Positions 6,602-10,119 of a stretch of 10,119 nucleotides of DNA are shown here, piece after piece; position 1 is the first letter of the stretch, and each line of letters begins with the position of its first letter. A model generated the notes under the pieces. It was given only the letters and a program-made list of their open reading frames with translations, made no database searches and was not told where the DNA came from. The stretch spans positions 1-10,119 of the forward strand of contig JAFSHE010000109.1 of NCBI GenBank assembly GCA_017440445.1. Direction: 5' to 3'. Both the position numbers and the translations under genes were made by a program. This DNA comes from Oscillospiraceae bacterium (GTDB lineage: Bacteria > Bacillota_A > Clostridia > Oscillospirales > Ruminococcaceae).

Positions 6602-6630
6602 ATTGTAAACCATTTTTTCGGAAATGTCAA
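6602..6630 (-). promoter_or_regulatory. Consensus promoter of the non-coding RNA
   Basis: On the minus strand, -35 TTGACA (6630-6625), 17-bp spacer, -10 TACAAT (6607-6602). Transcription should start near 6596. It is divergent from the dcd promoter about 80 bp away. Confidence 0.88.
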
Positions 6631-6647
6631 GGGCTTTTCCGATTTTT

Positions 6648-6690
6648 GGCGATATTCCGCATTTTAATGCGTGTTTTTATGCATATTGCC
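6648..6690. repeat. Nested inverted repeat between the divergent ncRNA and dcd promoters
   Basis: A perfect 14-bp palindrome CGCATTTTAATGCG (6658-6671) lies inside a wider inverted repeat GGCGATAT (6648-6655) with ATATTGCC (6683-6690, one mismatch). It could be a regulator site shared by the two divergent promoters. It does not fit the NrdR box that I know, and no regulator is assigned. Confidence 0.45.
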
Positions 6691-6708
6691 GCAAAAACAG
6701 AACCTCCG

Positions 6709-6737
6709 TTGACTAATCGCGCGGAGTATGCTACAAT
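6709..6737 (+). promoter_or_regulatory. Promoter of dcd
   Basis: -35 TTGACT (6709-6714), 17-bp spacer, -10 TACAAT (6732-6737), with a TGC extended -10. Transcription should start near 6744. Confidence 0.85.
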
Positions 6738-6768
6738 TATATACAGACATAAGATCGGAGGACATGAA

Positions 6769-7320
6769 ATGATTTTATCAGACAGAACAATAATGCAGAT
6801 GCTTGAAGAAGGCACGCTCGGCATCTCCCCGCTAAACAAGGAGCAGATACAGCCCGCAAGCGTTGATATCCGTTTAGGAGATACATTCAGCATCGTTGAG
6901 GATACAAGCAGCGGCATCATCTCCCTTGAAAGCGAGATACGATACAAAACGATAAAGACAGATACCTACCTGCTGCTTCCTGGGCAATTCGTACTGGCAA
7001 CCACTATGGAATACTTCTCACTTCCTGACGACCTTACCGCCTTTGTTGAGGGCAGAAGCTCCCTTGGCAGGATGGGACTTTTCATACAGAATGCGGGCTG
7101 GGTAGACCCGGGTTTCAAGGGCGAGATAACACTGGAGCTGTTCAACGCAAACCGCTGCGCTATCGAGCTGAAAGCAGGCAGACGTGTAGGCCAGCTTGTA
7201 TTTGCGGAGATGGACAAGCCTGCTCTTAATCCCTACAACGGAAAGTATCAGGGACAGACAGGCGCAACAGGCTCCAGAGTATACATGGATAAGGATCAAT
7301 TAATTAGGAATGAGGAGTGA
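6769..7320 (+). CDS. dcd: dCTP deaminase
   Basis: This enzyme deaminates dCTP, supplying dUTP (or dUMP in bifunctional members) for dTTP synthesis. The 183-residue protein has the trimeric dUTPase-like fold signatures: [10 protein letters not shown] at 28-37, [10 protein letters not shown] at 95-104 and [13 protein letters not shown] at 112-124 with the catalytic Glu at E123. It ends with the substrate-closing [11 protein letters not shown] at 140-150. The frame is open back to 6529, but the ATG at 6769 is chosen because GGAGG (6757-6761) is 7 nt away, the promoter lies at 6709-6737, and family members start with MILSD-like residues. The last codons (QLIRNEE and the stop) fall inside the repeat element starting at 7298, so the original C-terminus was probably a few residues different. 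The core domain is complete. dUTP- versus dUMP-forming type cannot be settled by eye. Confidence 0.94.
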   Translation: MILSDRTIMQMLEEGTLGISPLNKEQIQPASVDIRLGDTFSIVEDTSSGIISLESEIRYKTIKTDTYLLLPGQFVLATTMEYFSLPDDLTAFVEGRSSLGRMGLFIQNAGWVDPGFKGEITLELFNANRCAIELKAGRRVGQLVFAEMDKPALNPYNGKYQGQTGATGSRVYMDKDQLIRNEE

Positions 7321-7492
7321 GGAATCAGGTTGTTGTGTCGGCTGACGCCGACATATCTGAAAACGGCTGCGCTGTAATGGGGCAAGGATTTTCATTGTAA
7401 ATTCCTCATTTGCGGCGAAGCCGCTTTTTATTTCATCCGACGAAGTCGGATACATTAATTCCTCATCCCTAATTCCTAATTCCTCATTAATT
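7298..7492. mobile_element. MITE-like non-coding repeat element with 7-bp unit ends
   Basis: Imperfect terminal inverted repeats bound about 195 bp. The left end is AATTAAT followed by TAGGAAT, GAGGAGT and GAGGAAT (7298-7325). The right end, read on the minus strand, is AATTAAT followed by GAGGAAT, TAGGAAT, TAGGGAT and GAGGAAT (7492-7458). Another copy (ATTCCTC) is internal at 7401-7407. Inside are hairpins TGTCGGC/GCCGACA (7336-7353), GCGGC-GAA-GCCGC (7412-7424, followed by TTTTTA) and ATCCGAC-GAA-GTCGGAT (7435-7451). There is no transposase gene and I see no clear target duplication. It looks like a dispersed extragenic or MITE-type repeat and supplies the dcd stop codon. The T-run after the GAA hairpin at 7412 may serve as the dcd terminator. 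Confidence 0.65.
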
Positions 7493-7517
7493 TGACGAGC
7501 GTTCCGCTCGTCAAATT
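7489..7517. repeat. 13-bp perfect hairpin with triloop after the carboxypeptidase gene
   Basis: AATTTGACGAGCG (7489-7501) pairs perfectly with CGCTCGTCAAATT (7505-7517) around the loop TTC, which is GAA on the minus strand, like the neighbouring hairpins. It lies 5 bp after the stop of the minus-strand carboxypeptidase gene. No T-tract follows, so it may protect the 3' end or be a REP-like unit rather than a classic terminator. Confidence 0.7.
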
Positions 7518-7522
7518 CCGAT

Positions 7523-8656
7523 CTACATCTGTATCAGACCCGCCAGTATCTCCCACAGACAGTACCAGAAGGAAATCCTGTCCACATCCTTTGCCGCTAT
7601 GATATCCGTGCGCATTACCGCCGCTCCGTCCACCGTAACAAGATATTCTCCCAGAAACTGCCCCTGCTGCACAGGTGCTTCAAGGCTCTCCACGAAGGTG
7701 TATTCATACTCCACATCAGCGGCTCTGCCCTTTTTTATTATGCATATACCTCCGCTGTTTTCGACGATAGGCTGAACGCTTTCCACCGTTCCCCGCTCCA
7801 CTGATATCGGAAGAAGCTTTGCACTGTCCACCTCGGGACTGAATTTCTCAAAAGACTCAAAGCCATAATCAAGCAGCTCCTCTGCACGGGCGAAGCGGGA
7901 ATCATCATCCCCGCATCCCAGCACCACCGCCACAAGGCGCATTCCGTCACGCTCCGCACAGACCGAAAGGCAGCAGCCCGCGTTATCGGTAGTACCTGTT
8001 TTTCCGCCGAGTATGCCCTCATACCAGCGTATCATTTTGTTGGTATTCACAAGCTGAGTTTCCCCGCCACGGAGATAATCCACCCATGTCAGAAACCAGC
8101 CACGGTAGACCTCATACTTCATAAGCTCCGCTGTAAGCACCGCCACATCACGTGCAGAAGTATAATGTCCGTTCTCATCATAGCCAACACAGTTAATATA
8201 GTGAGTATCGTTCATCCCAAGGGCCTTTGCTTTTCTGTTCATCAGCTTGACAAACTGAGCCTCGCTGCCTGCGGTATGCTCAGCAAGCGCCACACATGCG
8301 TCGTTTGCCGAGGATACTATCACAGCCTCCAGAAGCTCCGCAGCGGTCATCTCCTCGCCCGGCACGAGCCATATCACAGAGCCGTCCGTATCCTGCACCG
8401 CCGAGGTAGCCTTTACAGTTTCCTCAAGCGAGAGCGTACCCTCCTCAAGCATCTCCGCCCACAGCAGCAGTGACATAGCCTTTGTAACAGACGCCATAGG
8501 CAGACGCTCGTCTGCATTGAGAGAGGAGAGCACCTGTCCCGTATTCGCCTCAAAAAGTATCTCCGCCTTAGCACCGCCCTCAGCATATACGGGCGGTGAA
8601 ACAAACAGCGCCATTACCAGCGCAGCACATATTATAAAGCATATTGTCTTTTTCAT
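7523..8656 (-). CDS. Secreted D-Ala-D-Ala carboxypeptidase (penicillin-binding protein, peptidase S11)
   Basis: This enzyme trims the terminal D-alanine from peptidoglycan stem peptides outside the membrane and so limits cross-linking. The 377-residue precursor starts with a signal peptide (KK, hydrophobic core 5-20, cleavage likely after VYA at 25). The active-site motifs are complete: SVTK with nucleophile S56, SAN at 116-118 and KTG at 219-221. The loop usually reading NPHGL is NCVGY here. A PBP5-type C-terminal beta domain (about 265-350) follows, ending with a hydrophobic segment (ISFWYCLWEILAGLIQM) that could bind the membrane surface. It is DacF-like in layout. The start at 8656 is chosen because GGAGG (8662-8666) lies 5 nt upstream; a GTG two codons earlier overlaps the ribosome binding site. 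I found no convincing promoter in the short gap to the divergent operon. Confidence 0.94.
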   Translation of the reverse strand: MKKTICFIICAALVMALFVSPPVYAEGGAKAEILFEANTGQVLSSLNADERLPMASVTKAMSLLLWAEMLEEGTLSLEETVKATSAVQDTDGSVIWLVPGEEMTAAELLEAVIVSSANDACVALAEHTAGSEAQFVKLMNRKAKALGMNDTHYINCVGYDENGHYTSARDVAVLTAELMKYEVYRGWFLTWVDYLRGGETQLVNTNKMIRWYEGILGGKTGTTDNAGCCLSVCAERDGMRLVAVVLGCGDDDSRFARAEELLDYGFESFEKFSPEVDSAKLLPISVERGTVESVQPIVENSGGICIIKKGRAADVEYEYTFVESLEAPVQQGQFLGEYLVTVDGAAVMRTDIIAAKDVDRISFWYCLWEILAGLIQM

Positions 8657-8707
8657 ATACACCTCCGTTTTATGGTAGAATATATGGACTTGCAGGAGCT
8701 TTTATGC

Positions 8708-8736
8708 TTGAATTTACAGAGGAATGATAGTATAAT
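8708..8736 (+). promoter_or_regulatory. Promoter of the STAS-like/cdd operon
   Basis: -35 TTGAAT (8708-8713), 17-bp spacer, -10 TATAAT (8731-8736). Transcription should start near 8743, only about 16 nt before the start codon, with AGGAGG at 8746-8751. Confidence 0.8.
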
Positions 8737-8758
8737 AGTAATCAAAGGAGGCTTACCT

Positions 8759-9145
8759 ATGTACTCATCCGAATACTGTGACGTTATATACGATAGACCT
8801 CATAATATCGTACTGGTTACGTGGAAGAAATTCTGCTGCCTTAAAGATTACCGCACACCGCTTGAATACGCACTGTCCGTCATCCGCACGCACGAGGGCT
8901 GCGACTATGCCGCTGATACCCGCAACGGATTTGAAAACATCCCCGAGGACACTGCGTGGGTTGCTGAATACTTCATGCCCCAAGCAGCAGAGTACGGCTG
9001 CCGCACCATCTACTTTATTATAGACAAAGACAACTCCTTGCAAGAGGAACTGAGCGGGCAGGAAAAGAATTCCGAAGCCCTGCTTGATTTCCGCTATATT
9101 TACGATATAAACGAGATCCCAACAAACGGAGGTTCAGCATGTTGA
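8759..9145 (+). CDS. Small STAS/SpoIIAA-like domain protein of unknown function
   Basis: This 128-residue soluble protein has no signal peptide or membrane segment. The frame opens at 8672, but the ATG at 8759 is used because AGGAGG is 7 nt upstream and the promoter lies at 8708-8736. The pattern is a short strand pair (CDVIYDRPHNIVLVTWKKF), a helix (YRTPLEYALSVIRTH), then a strand ending in an Asp-containing turn (YAADTRN), followed by PEDTAWVAEYFMPQA and a strand (CRTIYFII). This resembles small SpoIIAA/STAS-like proteins in which a conserved Asp follows the second strand and a Trp helix follows it. That is fold-level recognition only. It is rich in Tyr and Cys (five Cys). It overlaps cdd by 7 bp (ATG inside its last codons), so the two are translationally coupled. 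A link to nucleoside salvage is suggested only by this coupling. Confidence 0.75.
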   Translation: MYSSEYCDVIYDRPHNIVLVTWKKFCCLKDYRTPLEYALSVIRTHEGCDYAADTRNGFENIPEDTAWVAEYFMPQAAEYGCRTIYFIIDKDNSLQEELSGQEKNSEALLDFRYIYDINEIPTNGGSAC

Positions 9146-9570
9146 ACAACGATACCAGAACAAAGCTCATCCGCAGTGCAATAGAGGCACGACGCTCGGC
9201 CTATGCGCCCTATTCGGGATATTATGTGGGCGCAGCGCTGCTGTGTACTGACGGAGATATCATCACGGGCTGTAATGTGGAGAACGCCTCTTACGGAGCG
9301 ACAAACTGCGCCGAAAGGACAGCGGTATTCAAGGCTGTAAGCGAAGGGAAACGATCATTCTGTGCTATCGCCATCGCAGGAGGAAAGCACTCCGAAACAG
9401 GCGAGGTGCTTGATTACGCCTACCCCTGCGGAGTATGCCGTCAGGTGCTGAGAGAATTCTGCATCCCCTCGGAAATGACGGTAATAGTATGCAGGAGCGA
9501 GACCGACTACAAGGAGATGACCTTAGAGGAGCTTTTGCCGAACTCGTTCGGTCCTGAAAATCTGAGCTGA
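9139..9570 (+). CDS. cdd: Cytidine deaminase
   Basis: This enzyme converts cytidine and deoxycytidine to uridine and deoxyuridine in pyrimidine salvage, as a zinc-dependent homotetramer. The 143-residue length is typical of the small form. Zinc ligands C57, C97 and C100 and the proton-shuttling E59 are seen in CAER (57-60) and PCGVC (96-100). The substrate-binding NVENASYG lies at 46-53 and the N-terminal AYAPYSGYYVGAAL at 21-34. The start overlaps the stop of the upstream gene (ATG at 9139, stop at 9143-9145) and has GGAGG upstream inside that gene. It is the last gene of its operon, with a strong terminator 8 bp after the stop. C-terminal LLPNSFGPENL is also family-typical. Confidence 0.97.
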   Translation: MLNNDTRTKLIRSAIEARRSAYAPYSGYYVGAALLCTDGDIITGCNVENASYGATNCAERTAVFKAVSEGKRSFCAIAIAGGKHSETGEVLDYAYPCGVCRQVLREFCIPSEMTVIVCRSETDYKEMTLEELLPNSFGPENLS

Positions 9571-9577
9571 TAAAAAG

Positions 9578-9615
9578 ATACCCGGAAGGATTTCCTATCC
9601 TTTCGGGTATTTTTT
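9578..9615 (+). terminator. Intrinsic terminator of the cdd operon
   Basis: A 14-bp stem with one G-U pair (9578-9591 with 9597-9610; ATACCCGGAAGGAT with ATCCTTTCGGGTAT) closes a 5-nt loop and is followed by a T-run (9610-9615). Confidence 0.95.
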
Positions 9616-9634
9616 AAAAGTTTTATAAAATCCC

Positions 9635-9663
9635 TTGACAAATCACGAAAAAGGGTATATAAT
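9635..9663 (+). promoter_or_regulatory. Promoter of the ArsR-family repressor operon
   Basis: Perfect -35 TTGACA (9635-9640), 17-bp spacer, perfect -10 TATAAT (9658-9663). Transcription should start near 9670, inside the operator. Confidence 0.92.
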
Positions 9664-9667
9664 ACAA

Positions 9668-9690
9668 TCAAACGTTTGAACAGTTATTCA
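9668..9690 (+). promoter_or_regulatory. SmtB/ArsR-type operator
   Basis: A perfect palindrome TCAAACGTTTGA (9668-9679) overlaps TGAACAGTTATTCA (9677-9690). The latter has the 6-2-6 arrangement (TGAACA, two bases, TATTCA) known for SmtB, ZiaR and CzrA operators. It covers the expected transcription start, so the downstream repressor should block its own promoter. Confidence 0.75.
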
Positions 9691-9716
9691 ATTATCAAAA
9701 TAAAAGGAGGAGCAAA

Positions 9717-10073
9717 ATGGAACACGATATCCCCCAGTGCGACTACATGCACGCACATCCCGAAACGATAGAACAGATAACCTCATCGATGCCTGACGAG
9801 GACAGCCTGATAGACCTCTCCGAGCTTTTCAAGGTTTTCGGGGACTCCACAAGGATAAAGATACTTACCGCACTCAGCGGCGGAGAGCTTTGTGTCTGTG
9901 ACCTTTCAAAGGTGGTTGGAATGACCATGTCGGCGGTGTCACATCAGCTTAAAATACTCAAAACTGCAAAGCTTGTGGGCTTCCGCAAGGAGGGCAAGAC
10001 GGTGTTCTATTCCCTTGCCGATGCACATGTTATGACCATACTTAAACAGGGGCTTGACCACATCAATGAATAA
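9717..10073 (+). CDS. ArsR/SmtB-family metal-sensing transcriptional repressor
   Basis: This is a 118-residue winged-helix repressor expected to leave its operator when it binds metal. The fold runs from about 30 to 118, with the recognition helix in MSAVSHQLKILKTAKLV (71-87). Two kinds of metal site are visible. The alpha-3N type has C8 near the N-terminus plus C59 and C61 in ELCVCDL. The alpha-5 type has D102, H104, H115 and E118 with the D-x-H-x10-H-x2-E spacing of SmtB and CzrA. Sites of both types suggest Zn together with Cd or Pb sensing, as in ZiaR- or CadC-like proteins; the actual metal is inferred. The start has AGGAGG 6-7 nt upstream. It is the first gene of an operon whose next gene begins 14 bp later, and a matching operator overlaps the promoter. 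Confidence 0.93.
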   Translation: MEHDIPQCDYMHAHPETIEQITSSMPDEDSLIDLSELFKVFGDSTRIKILTALSGGELCVCDLSKVVGMTMSAVSHQLKILKTAKLVGFRKEGKTVFYSLADAHVMTILKQGLDHINE

Positions 10074-10087
10074 TGGAGGAACATACT

Positions 10088-10119
10088 ATGAATTTCTGGG
10101 ACAAAGTTGCAGGAATATA
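10088..10119 (+). CDS. Start of a downstream gene, truncated by window edge
   Basis: An ATG at 10088 with GGAGG (10075-10079) 8 nt upstream opens a frame reading MNFWDKVAGI before the window ends. It is 14 bp after the repressor stop and co-transcribed with it. Ten residues are too few to identify it. The opening resembles some class I SAM-dependent methyltransferases found beside ArsR genes, which is only a guess; a metal exporter would be the other common partner. Confidence 0.6.
   Translation, partial: MNFWDKVAGI

Noticed and set aside
6529..6768. 80-codon N-terminal extension of dcd
   Set aside because: It would run through both divergent promoters. The ATG at 6769 has a good ribosome binding site and begins the family's usual N-terminus.
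7298..7492. Complete insertion sequence
   Set aside because: There is no transposase frame and it is only about 195 bp long. At most it is a MITE or extragenic repeat.
8657..8707. Promoter for the carboxypeptidase gene
   Set aside because: No -35/-10 pair with acceptable spacing was found on the minus strand. The candidates (TATATT, TACCAT) lack a -35 partner.

Overview
The window looks like chromosomal DNA from a low-to-mid GC Firmicute, most likely a gut or rumen Ruminococcus or a relative. This is inferred from strong AGGAGG-type ribosome binding sites, SigA-type promoters with 17-bp spacers before most transcription units, a clostridial-style glgB-glgC pair, and Firmicute cell-wall genes (a G5/3D-domain protein and a DacF-like carboxypeptidase). 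No phage, plasmid or complete transposon is visible.

Layout. Positions 1-3164 (minus strand) hold a glycogen operon: promoter, structured leader, glgB (branching enzyme, with an unusual Lys/Ala/Glu/Pro-rich C-terminal tail) and glgC (ADP-glucose pyrophosphorylase, cut by the window edge). Positions 3368-3884 (minus) hold a single-gene Nudix hydrolase unit with its own promoter and terminator. Positions 4030-5446 (plus) hold an anchored G5/3D-domain cell-wall protein; upstream is a sequence matching the published WalR box, a chain of inverted repeats, a consensus promoter and a leader that can fold. Positions 5447-6090 (plus) hold a six-helix DUF308/HdeD-like membrane protein.

Positions 6106-6630 (minus) have no convincing gene but carry a consensus promoter at one end, a strong intrinsic terminator at the other and many hairpins between. 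I read this as a free-standing large non-coding RNA of about 490 nt. It is not recognisable as tmRNA, RNase P RNA or SRP RNA and is the most interesting object here.

Positions 6709-7320 (plus) hold dcd (dCTP deaminase), whose stop codon lies inside a roughly 195-bp MITE-like repeat (7298-7492) built of 7-bp units and GAA-loop hairpins. Positions 7523-8656 (minus) hold a secreted D-Ala-D-Ala carboxypeptidase. Positions 8708-9615 (plus) hold a two-gene operon: a STAS/SpoIIAA-like small protein overlapping cdd (cytidine deaminase). Positions 9635-10119 (plus) start a metal-responsive operon: an ArsR/SmtB repressor with an SmtB-type operator in its leader, followed by the first codons of another gene.

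The genes form separate housekeeping units rather than one system. Shared themes are glycogen synthesis, cell-wall remodelling (3D protein and carboxypeptidase) and pyrimidine salvage (dcd and cdd, in separate operons).
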